Shown here piece after piece: positions 10,291 through 22,574 of a stretch of DNA of 64,000 nucleotides. Source of the stretch: Pachyseris speciosa (Eukaryota > Cnidaria > Anthozoa > Scleractinia > Pachyseridae); NCBI GenBank assembly GCA_016490735.1, contig JAEMWC010000565.1:132501-196500 (forward strand). Reading direction: 5' to 3'. The notes under the pieces were generated by a model, which saw nothing but the letters and a program-made list of their open reading frames with translations, did no database searches and had not been told where the DNA came from. Numbering within the stretch: the stretch's first letter is position 1; each line of letters starts with the position of its first letter. A program made the translations under genes and the position numbers.

Positions 10291-11647
10291 TTAATAGACC
10301 AAGAGAATAGGAATAGAAATAGACCAAGAGAAAAGGAAATCGGAGCTGAAAGGCGACCGGTCGACAAAACTTGAAGTTACGATCGACTTGAACTACTCCC
10401 CGTGTATTAATCCGCCTGGGATATATAGTCAACAATGCCGCTTTCAAATTCTTGGAGAATTTCTTGTTATCCCTAACTGAAATACATGAAGGCACTAACA
10501 CTTGCTGGTTATTTTACGAGTTTACTCTTTCTATATGTCTGAAGTAATCAACGAGTTGAGATATGAATGGTCGTGATATACCGTTAACAAGTATTCTTAA
10601 ACAACACTAAGCATGTCATGTTTACATTTGTTTTACGGCTTTGGATCAGTTTTCAAATTTTATTTACGACAGGATGACGACCGAACGAGGAGAAAATAGA
10701 AGAGAGTTGATTAGATCTTTTGAGTTAACGTGCCACATTTTGAACAGCAGATATTTACCTTTTTTGTATGCCTCCCCTTCGTAAATGCTTATTGATTTGC
10801 AATCATCTTTTTTTTTTTAAGTCTGAGCGCAATGTCCTCTGAAGTAAACAAAATAAAATAATCATGACAGCTCGGAGATCGAAGGAACAATTTCTTGACA
10901 ATTCCCTTGTTCAGTTGCCATAGCTCCAACCTCCAACCTCTTGTCCGCGTGATTTGCTTAATAGCGCTCATCTACGGATCAAGTTACGGATGGATCGTGA
11001 AGCATATGTGGCCATTTCCGAGAATTCAACGCGAATACCAGCAGATATTTAATAGAAAATTCCAGTACAAACCTCCTTAACTTGTCAGTTCACGGAGCCA
11101 TTGTTTAGGCCTGTTCACCGGATTTCAATTTTTAGCACTGGTTTAGATATCATGCAAATTAAATTGGCTACTTGCACTGAGGGTTTGGTAATCGTTACAT
11201 ATGTAAATAGTCGAAGATGCTTTCCAGGAGTCAGCACCGTTTTCGAAAAATTCAAGCCATACATTAATGAATATCCATTGCTATAGCAGACCAAAATCAG
11301 AACACAATCCAGTTGTCCGCTTTTCATAGCAGTAAAAGAACACACTTTATAATCCAAGTCGCGGCACTGGTTACTGCATGCAATCCGCTTGAAATAACTG
11401 TAAGAGCAGTGTGGTGGTTTAGTATCATCCAACACGATTGTTAAATAGACAAGATCTGCTTTTCTAGCTTTCGTTTTGACCTTGCATATCCCGAATAAGC
11501 TTCTTTTCTTTTTTTTTTAATACCTGCTTTCAATTCCTATCCCCGCAATGTTGTTGGATTAAAATCATTCCTTTCGTGCTCCTCCTGCATAATATCAGAG
11601 TCGTGCTCTACGACTGAGATTAATATATAGACTTAGCCAAACCTAAA
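10291..11647. other. No gene recognised
   Basis: Open frames of 60-134 codons occur on both strands but show no domain, signal peptide or splice logic. I see no tRNA-like or inverted-repeat structure with clear ends. Confidence 0.4.
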
Positions 11648-13362
11648 AGCGGATCTCCACGATTATAATTTTTTGTGCTAGTATTGAACAACTTCGCACG
11701 GCTTTCCTTGACCCAATATTTTATGCTTAGAGCAATCAACAGGAATTGACCGCAGTTCAAAACCTCAAAACATTAAAACATAACAAGAAAACAACACAAG
11801 ACGCGTGTGTTTGTTCGAAAACAAATTTAAACAATCGAAAAACGATCAAACATTTTCATCCAACGTCGTGTTGGACGAGCATCTTTGACCGTTTAGCCAC
11901 ATCTCTCAACATTGTATTTAAGTGGCTTTCCATGTTTGATCGAGATATAAAATTTTCATCCAACATTTCGCGTTACGAACAAATGTTTGATCATTTAGCC
12001 ACCCCAACCAACAAACCGGGCAAAGCGGATAAAAGGCAGCCAAATGAACCAAACAACTTCGAAATTTCAGCGATAATACGCAAAAAATCGTTCTGCGGAC
12101 TCAATCTGTCTGGTGTTTGGTCAAACATTTGTTTGTGATCTTAGCCACTTAACGTTATGTTTGACAAACACAACTTTGGATGAAAATGTTTGATCGTTTA
12201 GTCGAGGCCTTAATCGTTTTTCACGAGGACTCATTGCCATTATGTGTTAATAAGGTAAGGGCAAACGTTTCTTAACGCTGTTTAGGCACAGACATCGAAA
12301 AACAGTCAGCCAAGCGGAGTAAAACACTCGTTCGCTTGCAACGCAAAACAACAATTGAAAACAAACAAACAATTCAACTACTTCTTTGCGTACAAAACGA
12401 GTAGAGATGATGGTTATTTATGTCTAGTGGAAGATCCAAGTTTCATTCCTGAATAAAAGTAACAACAACTAAACCAAATGTTAAGCTTCAATTTATTTAG
12501 TTTACCTGTGTTGTAGAGGTTCTTGAAAATACGTATCCACTTTAGCAAAAACACGATTCACCAAAAATAGCAAGCGGTTTGTCCAAAGGAAGAACTTCTT
12601 CCATTAAGTTTGAGCTACTTGTTCCTCCCATTAATGCCGGTAAACTGTTAAGTGACCTTTCTTGGTGAGCTGTAAGATGCTGCGGTAAAGGGAAAGCCCT
12701 TGAAGCGTTGAATCATTTTGTTTTTCAACCACACAATCCGGGTGCCATGCAAGAGGATCCAAGTTTTAAGCTTTTCCTGAGAAGAAATCTTTTTCCCTCC
12801 CCTTTTATCACTTGAAAATTCACTTCCGGAGTATCTTTAAACTAGTTCCTGATTTTTATGCCTTTTACGCGAAGAACTTGGAAAGTTGGTCAAAATGAAG
12901 AAACCAACTAAATGTGAAATCTCGAGCCGGAGAAAGAAAACGCGCGAAAAATTAAATCTCGTTTTGGTTTGGGTGTCCCACACCTGGCTTCAGCCTGCGA
13001 TCCAATTAAAAGCCAGTACCTAGTCAGCGGTCAACTTAAAAAAAAAAAACCAGCCGACCTCGATGACTTTGAAACTTGAGCCCGCGTTATGTTCACGTGA
13101 TACTGGTCAGGTGTCAATTGACCATAACATGGATGTCCGAGAATGTCTAATATCAAAGATGTGTTCTGTAAACTAGGTGGTCAACTGGAGTATGGCTGCC
13201 ATGTTGGATTATAATAATTATTAATATTAAAGGACATTTCACAGCGCATACAGCACGTACTTACGGTGACCAAAACCAAATTTTCTCGAACAGATGGGTT
13301 ACCATATTTTCTTACCAATGGTGCTCCGCCTCGCGGCCCTTCGGGCCGCCGGAGCTCCGCTA
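11648..13362 (-). mobile_element. AGCGGAGC-family DNA element, copy 2 (full length)
   Basis: This copy is in minus orientation. Its 5' end (right side) reads AGCGGAGCTCCGGCGGCCCG with a GC hairpin GGCGGCCCGAAGGGCCGC, then GGCGGAGCACCATTGG. Its other end (left) reads AAGCGGATCTCCACG, so the termini are short imperfect inverted repeats. Internal landmarks match the other copies: the GACCGCTGACTAGG block, AAACGATCAAACATTTTCAT with an inverted companion, and TTGACTGCTCTAAGCATAAA. It is about 1.7 kb and non-coding. It serves as the uninterrupted reference for the larger copies at 18749-21894 and 57902-61600. Confidence 0.75.
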
Positions 13363-13644
13363 TAAACAATTAAAAATTTAGCTAGATTTCCGCAAGCATG
13401 TTTTGGCAGTCATTATATAATATAGCAATGACTATATTTTCAACTCTGGTACGAGTGTACACTTTCCCCATAGTTGTCGTACCACCTGAATGGTGAACGT
13501 TAGCGTTACTTTGTGTCTAGCACAAAAAAGAAACGCCGACTGGTTCACGTAGTTAAGGGCTGTGGACTATTTTAAAATTGAAGTTGTCATATGATAAATA
13601 TTCAGTGGACAAAGTTTGAACAAAAATCTATTGTCACTTTTTAC
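13363..13644. other. Spacer
   Basis: AT-rich sequence without recognisable features. Confidence 0.4.
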
Positions 13645-14916
13645 CTTAAGATGGCTGGTACCAGTTTCCCTCGCGTGGAGAGTCTGGCCAGTAGCGCGCG
13701 CGTCACACTTTAAACGCGTGAGATTTGAAGAACGGGAAAAACAAAAAAACAAAGATGGCGGCGCGCGGCTTTCTTCGAGAAAGGCTGGGTTTGTTCTGTT
13801 CAAAAAGAAATTCGCGTTTATCTGAGGCCGTATGTACTCGATCGACTTAAGTTGATTCAATTTACATAAGAGATTTTTTTCCGGAGATTAATAATGCATA
13901 TTAAAGTTCCAAAGAGAAAATTCCCACCTCTACTGCGATCGATCGTGTCGGGAACCGTGAGGATATGGAGCCGGAAAGTAATTTTAAAACTGCAAAAGTG
14001 GGATACCACTTCAATTTTACTTACAGGTAATACATCTCAACATTTTGTTATTTCTATGTCTCACCGCCTCCTGTTGTTTGTCGCGAATCACATCTGTACT
14101 CGTGTCAGTCAGCTGAATTGCATGCAGTTGACATGTGTACTGCGAGCAATTTAGTCAATTCGTGTTATTTAACATAAACATGCTTAATTAGTCATGTCAC
14201 AGGTTGTGGAGAAATTCTTTTAAGTGAGCCCAAACATTTGGCCAAACGGCAGTAAAAACAACAACTGTGGACTATTAAAATTCACCGTACTGAAATCTAC
14301 TCGGCGCGTGGACTGCAAACAAGGTGCTCGCGCTTGTACGCGTAATGGTTAGTGGCAGTCAGCAAAGCGCATGAGCAAATGTCGATCTTTTAGAATCCAG
14401 ATTTTGAAATGCGCGAAAACGCGCGTGGAAATTACTCAACTCACGAGGGTTTTTGCAAGAAAGCGAGCCCAGTGACCCCCTTTTTTATTGCTTCAATATT
14501 TTTGTCTTGTAAATAGGAAACGTCACACAAAATTCAAGAAAATTCTATCAGAGAAATTTACACTACGCATAAATTGCCTTTTCTCGCGTTTATAAAACAT
14601 CCGCTTGATGGAAATTTTTTAAAAACATTTCCAGTTTCCTTTTCAAATGGCAAAAGTAATCACGTGAAAAAATAGGGGTCACCGAGTTAGTTTTTAAATT
14701 ATAATTGCCAGAAGTTGAAATGTGGCTCTGAATAACCCTCAAGTACCGTTACTGGGTAACAGCTGACGACGTGATAATAGTTATTTTTGGTCAACAACTA
14801 AATGTATAATGTAATCTTGCAAAAGTTTTCTTTCGGCCCTGGGTTTGCCTTTGTGTTCTTTTCTCTCAAAGTTTACGTCGCGATAAAAGCTGAAAACTGG
14901 TACCAGCCACCTTAAG
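13645..14916. mobile_element. 1.3-kb element with CTTAAG inverted ends
   Basis: CTTAAGATGGCTGGTACCAG at the left is mirrored by CTGGTACCAGCCACCTTAAG at the right, about 24 bp of imperfect inverted repeat. The interior is non-coding. The 4-kb duplicated unit begins inside this element at 13985, so the second unit (22575 onward) carries only its right end (at 23506). Confidence 0.6.
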
Positions 14917-15526
14917 TCGAACTCTCTCGCACATCTTTTTCACTTGATAAGACCGCTCAAGGAAAAAAAAGAGCTGCTAAGCCTTCTCAGATGTTACGGC
15001 TGATTGATCCGTCCCCTTAGATAAGACAAGCTTGTACTGACAACACGAACTGGCAAAGATTAAACCATTAGGGTCGGTTCTAATCTCTAAACCCTTCCAC
15101 TGCTTTCCAACCGGCAACAGGCGACATATTAACTTTGTTTTGTAGCATCTGAATTTGGAGTCCTCAACCAGTATAATGGTACCGAATAAACGCACCGTTG
15201 TTGTGCGCCGTTAGCTAGTCCGAACCTTTCAAGCCTTCACTGATATAAGATTATAGGATTCAATCTGTGAGCAAATTCTTACTGCAAATTCGTAGATTCC
15301 TTACACCATACACCAATTTAAAGCGTTTTTGAAACCCTCGGACTCAGGATAAGAGGGGGGTTTGCTACGTATACTTTATTTATGATCACACAATTTGCGT
15401 ACTTTATAAAAAAAATAGCCTACTACAGATGGGCCCCCAATTTCTCGGAATTAGGCACCAAAATGTTTTTCGTTGATGTCAAAGTTAGTTTACTCGTTAA
15501 GGGTGGACTTTGAACTAAAGAGCACT

Positions 15527-15527
15527 C

Positions 15528-15584
<57 letters not shown>

Positions 15585-15709
15585 TCTTTCTTCTTTGGTT
15601 TAAATGCGACATAACATCTGCCAGAGCGTAAGCGTCATGAGAAGATGATAATAATCATAATCATAATCATAATCATAATCATAATCATAATCATAATCAT
15701 AATCATAAT
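15527..15709. repeat. (TAA)n and (AATCAT)n microsatellites
   Basis: A TAA run at about 15527-15583 and an AATCAT run at about 15643-15709 flank a short unique segment. In the second unit the intervening segment and TAA run are duplicated (24118-24410). Confidence 0.9.
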
Positions 15710-15839
15710 ATATGACATTTATATTGCGCATTTTCTATGCAATATTCAAATGCGCATTACAACACTGGCCGCGTACTTTGCCAGACTGCTTATAACGCAG
15801 TTTACAATTAATGAAGTTGAGTTATGAGTGCCCCCGTAA

Positions 15840-16140
15840 TGTCAATATCAAATTAAGACAGACACTAGGGGTGGTCATTGCCAGAGTTTTGTTTCGTCCC
15901 TAGTGGTTCTTTTACGTCCAACAGAATCAGAGAATTATGAAGAGTTGTGAGACGGGGCCTACGGTTCATCTTCCTTATCCGAGAAGAATAGAAAATCTAA
16001 CCGTTTGTAGATGTCATTACAAAGGCAGCACTTTCTCCTCAATCATTTAAAGACCCTGAGTGTTGGTCCGGCCGGGGTTTGAACCCGCGACCTCCCGTAC
16101 GGTAGTCCGGTACACTACCACTGAGCTAACCGGTCTGCTT
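15840..16140 (-). mobile_element. SINE family 1 with tRNA-Gly-like head
   Basis: On the minus strand, starting near 16136, the head reads ACCGGTTAGCTCAGTGGTAG (A box) and GGTCGCGGGTTCAAACC (B box), with acceptor-like ends GACCGG/CCGGACC. The anticodon loop CTACCGT would give ACC (Gly). The body runs through GAGGAGAAAGTGCTGCCTTT to about 15840. The mismatched stems and the fused body show this is a SINE and not a tRNA gene. Other copies: 24570-24840 and 9148-9325. Confidence 0.75.
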
Positions 16141-16559
16141 ATCTGCGGATCAAGTTGCTTATTTATCATGGATGCATAACGCACCATAATGCCCTCAATT
16201 CCGAGAACTGACTCGCACAAGCGCTAGTACATATTTAATAGAGCCAGCAAAACAAATCTACTTGTCGTGTCCTTTTTTATTATTATTATTACTTTTTTTT
16301 TTTGCATGACCATAATTTCATACAGTATTGCAAAAGCACGTATCTTAATAAGAACAATGTAATAATGTAATGTTCACGGAAGACTAGTATGGGACTTGTC
16401 ACATATTTTCCAAGCGAGTAGTGTATGCTTGGGAGACATTTATTATAAATACCAGTCATTTGATCTGTAGCTAGGTACTCGAATTATCTTCAATAGAAAA
16501 TGCTTTCCAAGAATCAGCCCAGACATTTCGCAACAGTCAGGAGATGTTATCCACACTCT

Positions 16560-17280
16560 TCTAATCGACGTCTATTGGTATTTAGCGAAACAAGGCATCT
16601 ACCAAGGACAGTTTACGAAGAAAGGGCAAATTTCACGTGTCATTAATAAAGCAATATTTGCTTTATCGAACAAGATAATTTTCGAAGGCAGGGCGCTTTT
16701 AAAAATAGTTTGCGAGTGTGCTCACAGTGTGGGTGGCTCCTCCTAAAATGTTCTGCAATTGGTATAGGATTTGATGGAGCCGAAACCAATTGTGGAATTG
16801 CACACATTTTAGGTATCCTACTGATGAACAGTTATTACACGCAGATATTTTTAGAAGCAACAATTGTTTGCGGTCTGTCACCTTTGAATTGTGTCGTCGA
16901 TTACCAATCGACCGCTATTGGTTACCGTATTTAGCGAAACAAGGCATCTACCGAGGACGGTTTACGAAGAAAGGGCAAATTTCACGAGTCTCTAATAAAG
17001 CAATATTTTCTTTATCGAACAAGATAATTTTCGAAGGCAGGGCGCTTTTAAAAATACTTTGCGAGCCATGTTTCGTCGATTACCAATCGACCGTTATTGG
17101 TATTTTGCGAAACAAGACATCTAGCAAAGACGGTGTTCGAAGGGAGGTCAAATTTCTCCTGTCATCTATTTGCTTTATTTTTGTTTCGTCGATTACCAAT
17201 TGTTTCGTTTCGTTTCGTTTCGTTTCGCGGAATACCGTAAGCCAGAACAGCACCATAAGATTAAAAAAAAATTTACAAGT
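16560..17280. repeat. Tandem 160-350 bp repeats
   Basis: The block with GCGAAACAAGGCATCTACC, AAGAAAGGGCAAATTTCACG and GGCAGGGCGCTTTTAAAAAT occurs at 16570-16720, 16925-17070 and in decayed form after 17080. A TTTCG run sits near 17199-17228. A 165-codon frame crosses it, but stops and indels in the other copies argue against coding. Confidence 0.7.
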
Positions 17281-18201
17281 TTTGTAAAATCAAACGTCTC
17301 TGCCGAAGCCTTCATTCTCTCCGTGGGAGCATATAAATTTTTTTACTTTTCTAAGCCTGCCGTAACTATTCATTGCAAAATACTTCTCGAATACAAGCTA
17401 ACGCTTGTGTTTCATAGCGAAGGAAGAACAACATTCGAACGGAAATGACTTATTAGTTCCAGCATCACAGGCAGCCCATGGATCTAATTTTGCTGTGAGA
17501 GGTAAACAGTAGCAAGACAGCACTACAATCTAAAGCACATGTGCGTTCGAATTCAGGAACTTTAATTTCAAAGCCATTATCATTTCCTTTTAAGATGGTT
17601 GCAGCAATAAACTAGTACTTACTCATGCGACTCCTAGTTTTGGAACTGACTGCAAATTCACGAAGCCATTGGTGTACGTCCTGTAAAAGCAACAAAAACA
17701 ATTTCTCTTCTGTTTTTCTATTTTTGCACGTAAAGAAAGCATTCAGGTTTTTCACATTTGCACAAGGAACATATTCAGTTTCCTGTTTCCTCAGAAATCA
17801 AAAAACAACATCTCAAAATCTACAATGAATTTCTCAGAATTAAGCTGATTGATTATGGTGACCTTTCATTTGAAGGTCTCTTCTTTCAAAACAACGCTAA
17901 CAGAATATTAAAAGCGTATATAGACGAGGCTATTAGTATGCGTTTTGCAACAAAATGTCTTCCCTTTCCCAATTTTTGGTAACGAAAGTATTCACGTTTT
18001 TCACATTTGCTCTAGGAGCACATCCAGTTTCTCATTTCTCAAAACTTAAGGAACAATACGCCAAAATTTAGAATCAATTTCTAGGAATTAAAAAGCTGAT
18101 TGATGGTGACCTTTCATTTGAAGGTCTCTTCTTTCAAAACAACGCTGCTAGAATATTGACACAATGTCACGCAAAAACGTTTCAAAGGTACATTTACATT
18201 T

Positions 18202-18512
18202 TTTAAAGAAAACGACAACACTCTTAAATTTGCAAAACATGTTTCGACAGAAACTTCTGTCATCTTCAGTTGATAGATTTACAAAGCGTTAGAAGTTGAA
18301 TTTATAAGTAGGAAAAGTGCTAATTACATAGTAACAACGGAATGTACTATGTAATTAGCATTTTTCCTACTTATAAATTCAACTTCTAACGCTTTGTAAA
18401 TCTATCAACTGAAGATGACAGAAGTTTCTGTCGAAACATGTTTTGCAAATTTAAGAGTGTTGTCGTTTTCTTTAAAATTTTGACTTGCCTGCTGACATCA
18501 AGACCCTTTGGA
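18202..18512. mobile_element. Foldback insertion with 13-bp target duplication
   Basis: Arms of about 135 bp (18198-18333 and 345-477 of the same kilobase) are near-perfect inverted repeats around an 11-base loop. TACATTTACATTT flanks the insertion at 18189-18201 and 18513-18525. That length suits target-primed (LINE or Penelope-like) insertion better than cut-and-paste. The right arm contains CTGAAGA, then a GACAGAA/TTCTGTC stem, then GAAAC (18409-18437), resembling a hammerhead ribozyme core. The interrupted repeat resumes after 18525. Confidence 0.75.
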
Positions 18513-18748
18513 TACATTTACATTTCCTTTAGTCTAAGATGGTTGGAGCAATATTGAGACGACTCCTAATTTTGGGACTGACTGCAAATTCTCCAATCGC
18601 TTTTAACACCAGGAAGTTTCTATTTGAGGCGAAATTGAAGATATTTCATACTTTTTGTATCTCCCACGGCTTTCGAGAGGGCTTATTAAATAGTCTTCTC
18701 TGCATTTAGGCTCAAAAGCGTCGCAGGTTAATTCTCTTGTAATATAAC

Positions 18749-18765
18749 AGCGGAGCACCATACCT

Positions 18766-18797
<32 letters not shown>

Positions 18798-21700
18798 AAA
18801 GCGGCTAGCGGTATTGCTCGTGGGCGCGCACGACGACGACGACGGTGGAGTTGCCCAATAATTAATAATATCTTAATAATAACCATAACAATCCAACATG
18901 GCGGCCATACTCAACCTGACCCAGCTAGCTGGGTCCCCAGCTGATCAGCTAGTTTGCAGCGTGCAACTTTGATATAGGACATCCGTGTCATGGCCAGTTG
19001 ACAGCTGTCAAAACAAGGTTTCCGCTGACCAGTATCACGTGGCCATATCGCGGACTCAAGTTTAGAGCTCATATAGGTCAGCTGTTTTTTTGAAGTTGAC
19101 CGCTGACCACGTACTAGTTTTCGTTTAGATCGCACCAAAACCAAAACGAGGCTTAATTTTCCGCGCTCTTTCTGCAGCTCGTAATTTCACATTCAGTTGG
19201 TTTCTTCATTTTGACCAAAACAACTTCATCTTCTTCGAAGTTTGTCTTTTAATTCGCGTAAAAGGCATAAAAATCAGGAACTAACTAACAGATACTCCGG
19301 AAGGTGAATTTTCAAGTGATAAAAAGCACAGCAAAAGATTTGCCTCAGGAAACTCTTAAAACTTGGATCGACTTGCATAATCGACGCCCGGATTGTGTGG
19401 GTGAAAAACAAAATGATTCATAGCTTCAAGTACTTTCACTTTATCGCGGCACCTCGCAGCTCACCAAGAAAGGTCACTTAACAGTTTACCGGCATTAATG
19501 GGAGGAACGAGTAGCTCAAAGGTAGTGCAAGAAGTTCTTTCTTTGGACAAACCGTTTGCTATTTTTCCAGATGCGTGTTTTAACTGAAGTGGATTCGTAT
19601 TTTCAACCTCTACAACACAGGTGACTGAATTAAATGAATTGAAGCTTAACATTAAATGGTTTAATCGTTCTTATTTTTGTTCAGGAAAGCAATTTGTATT
19701 TTTCTCTCGACTGGATATAATAACAATCATCTCTACTCGTTTAAGCAAAGTGCAAGCAAAGAAGTAGTTGAATTGTTTGTTTGTTTGTTTTGTTGTTTTC
19801 ATGCAAGCGAACGAGTGTTTTCACTCCGCTTGGCTGACTATTTTCAGTGTTTTTCGATGTCGGTGCCTCAACAGCATAAAAAAACTTTTGCCCTTAACTT
19901 ATTAACAAGTAATCGCAATGAGTCCTCGTAAAATTAAGCATTAAGCCCAGGCTAAACGATCAAACACGTCATTCAACATCGTGTTAGAAGATAATTTTAA
20001 ACGGCTTTCTATGTTTGATCCAGATAAAACATTTTCATCCAACATTTCGCTCTACGAACAAATGTTTGATCATTTAACCAACCTAACCACAGTCAGTGCA
20101 CAGTCAGTAAAAAGCAAACCAAATGAAGAACGTGAAAATTTCAGCGATAACACGCAATTACAGTGTCCTGTGTATTCGCTTTGTCTTGTGTTTGGTCAAA
20201 CATTGGGGTCGGTACAAAACGTGGACCCCACTTCTGGACCCCCTTCTGGACCCCCATTTGGACCGCTTCTGGACCCCCTTCTGGACCCCCTTCTGGACTG
20301 GACCCCTTCTGGACCCCTCGATTTTTCTGTTGAAAAATAATAAAATGATATTTAACAGTCTTCGCTTTGGATTTCAACTTCGGCCGGTTCGTTGATAGTT
20401 ACAGACAGTATTACAGCAATCGCGAACATTACCACAGCCAGTTGCCATTTTCATCCCGAGAAAGACTTGCTTTGAATTGCGCTGAATTTGCGTTGTTGAC
20501 TTTTGTTGTTGTCACCAAATACTTTAGAATTTTCTCGCAAAGGTTAGATAAACGTTAAATATGCAAATTACTGTTCAGCTTTCAACTGGCTTCGGAGAAT
20601 GTGAAAATTATTATCGGTGGCAGATTTATGTCACGTGCTAGGCAACCAGAGTGATCATATTTCATTCCATCATGTTTGATGCCACAACACTCAGCGGATT
20701 TGACGGCTCTACGATATTTCAGAGCAAGCTTTCGACTATATTTTGCCAGCGTGGAAGAAAACATTGATCACCTTTTTGCTGCAGTGATAACATTAACTAG
20801 CAGTGCTTATTCTAATCCAAACAGAAAAAAAGACAGTTTTTGAGCTCGGTTCACATTCTTCGAAATTCAGTTGAAAGCCGAACAGCACTTGGCATACTTA
20901 ATGTTTATCTAATCTCCTTTGTGAGAAAATTCTAAAGTATTTTGTAACAACAAAAATCAGCGAAATTCAAAACAAGTCTTTCTCGGGATAAAAATGGCAA
21001 CTGGCTGTGGTAGTGTTCGCGATTACTGTAATACTGTCTGTAACTATCAACGAACCGGCCGAAATTGAAATCCAAAGCGAAGACTGTTAAATATCATTTT
21101 ATTATTTTTCAACAGAAAAATCGAGGGGTCCAGAAAGGGGTCCAGAAGGGGGTCCAGAAGGGGTCCAGAAGGGGGTCCAGAAGGGGGTCCAGAAGGGGGG
21201 TCCACGTTTTGTACCGACCCCAAACATTGTTTGTTTTCCTGCTAGCAGAGGTTTCTCGTCCAGGGAAATTTGTTTATCGGCTAGTCACCCAACGTTATGT
21301 TTGTCAAACAGAATGTTCAGCAACTTCTGAAAACACAAATAATATCAATTCTTAATTTTTCTCGACCCAGTGCGATTACCTATCCAACCATCGGTTTGTT
21401 TTCCTTTTTCTCTTTTCTCCGATATTTGAGCTTATGTCAAAATTGCTCAACAATTTTTATTAACTTGCTACGAAATTGTCACTTGTCTATTTTCCCTACC
21501 TTCTCCAAAGAAGCCTACAAACCTACGCATCGTCAGTGAATTTGTTTTCTTGTAATGTTTTGTTATTCTGTGGTTTGTGAATCGCGGTCAATTCCTGTTG
21601 ACTGCTCTAAACGATCAGGTTCATACTCTACGGACCGTTACATCAAAATTTAAGATTGCTTAGTAATTTTTCTAGCTTACTAGATGCCTACTTGTCAACT

Positions 21701-21894
21701 TTCTTCACCCTTTCCAAGAATCTTTGAACAAACCAAGGCGTCGTGTCGTTTTGGAATGTTTTAATGTTTTGAGGTTTTTGAACCGCGGTCAGTTCCTGTT
21801 GACTGCTCTAAACAAAAAATATTGGCGCAAGGAAAGCCACGTGAAGTTGCGCAATACCAGTAAATAAAATAATAACCATGGAGGTCCCCTTTTA
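18749..21894 (+). mobile_element. AGCGGAGC-family DNA element, copy 3 (interrupted)
   Basis: It starts CAGCGGAGCACCATACC and ends near CCATGGAGGTCCCCTTTTAGG. It shares with copies 2 and 4 the GTCCGCTGACCAGTATCACG block, the GGAGGAACGAGTAGCTC block, the TTGGCTGACTATTTTCAG block and AACGATCAAACACG. A 1-kb foldback (20205-21221) interrupts it. Without that insertion the element is about 2.1 kb. No protein is encoded. Confidence 0.75.
20205..21221. mobile_element. 1-kb foldback element, hAT-like target duplication
   Basis: The ends are GGGGTCGGTACAAAACGTGG and its exact complement, and the inverted arms extend for about 350-390 bp. AAACATT (or AAACATTG) flanks both sides (198-204 of 20 kb and 21222-21228), giving a 7-8 bp duplication consistent with hAT elements. 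Just inside each end lies a tandem array of a 12-bp unit GGACCCCCTTCT, in mirror orientation. Open frames in the arms are products of this array and not genes. It sits inside AGCGGAGC copy 3. Confidence 0.85.
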
Positions 21895-22574
21895 GGCTTG
21901 GCTTAATCTATATATTATATTTTATTATTATTTTGCGATTTCGTAGAATGACAAACCGAACAGATCGAGCTCTGGTTTAGCACCTGTCCCAATATTTGTT
22001 TCCCCCTTTAAATATACAAAAATAAAAGTTGAACAGGCCTAAAAAGCGACAGGTTGGAGCAAAATTACAAATCGGAGAAAGAAAGTGATGGACTATAAGC
22101 CAGACAACATACACAGTACGTGTCAACGTAATGATGAGTTGTCATAAATTTGTATGAATGATCTGCATAAGGCTCACTTGGTACAAAGTAGTAATAGAGT
22201 AGAGTTAGGAATAAATCCCTAATTTTCCGAGGCTTGGCAAAAATTACATCCTTTAGTCCTACACAAGAAGCTTATATAAACTTCACACAATTCAAAACGT
22301 CGTCTTATCGATTAATTGTAACTATGGACGATACCCAAATGGCCAGGATTTTATGGACAAAGTTTCAAGTCTGAACAATAGGCTGTATTACTAAGCTTTT
22401 AAAATTTGGAACTCTCCAGACTTATTAGTTATGGTGGATGCTAGTTTTGATCTTATAGGTCATAGATTGGTCTTTTTTCCTATCTCTACGAAGGACCCTA
22501 GTGGACACGATTCATACGTGTAATTATCATAAAGAATAACCTCGTGCAATTCCCAAAACGACGCTAAAAACGCG
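21895..22574. repeat. Spacer and block B (first copy)
   Basis: From about 22290 (CTTATCGATTAATTGTAACT) to 22560 the sequence recurs, interrupted by a SINE pair, at 27750-28620. Shared landmarks are AACTCTCCAGAC, GGATGCTAGTTTTGAT and CTACGAAGGACCCTAGTGGACA. The part before 22290 shows nothing recognisable. Confidence 0.65.

Larger units (their letters stand above)
13985..18158 (+). repeat. 4-kb direct duplication, unit A
   Basis: From TAAAACTGCAAAAGTGGG onward the sequence matches 22575-26539 almost base for base over the first 1.5 kb and with small indels thereafter. Unit A is longer because of an extra copy of a 350-bp internal repeat (16720-17070). It includes the right part of the CTTAAG element, AAT and AATCAT microsatellites, a family-1 SINE and tandem 160-bp repeats. 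No gene is supported within it. Confidence 0.9.

Noticed and set aside
15645..15827. Isoleucine-rich frame
   Set aside because: Translation of the AATCAT run.
16790..17287. 165-codon plus-strand open frame
   Set aside because: It crosses tandem repeats and a TTTCG run. The copy in the second duplicated unit does not keep the frame.
20123..20395. Frames with DPLLDPLLD-type repeats
   Set aside because: They arise from the 12-bp GGACCCCCTTCT array in the foldback arms.
20205..21221. CRISPR-like array
   Set aside because: The spaced GGACCCCC units are contiguous degenerate tandem repeats without spacers, in an animal genome.
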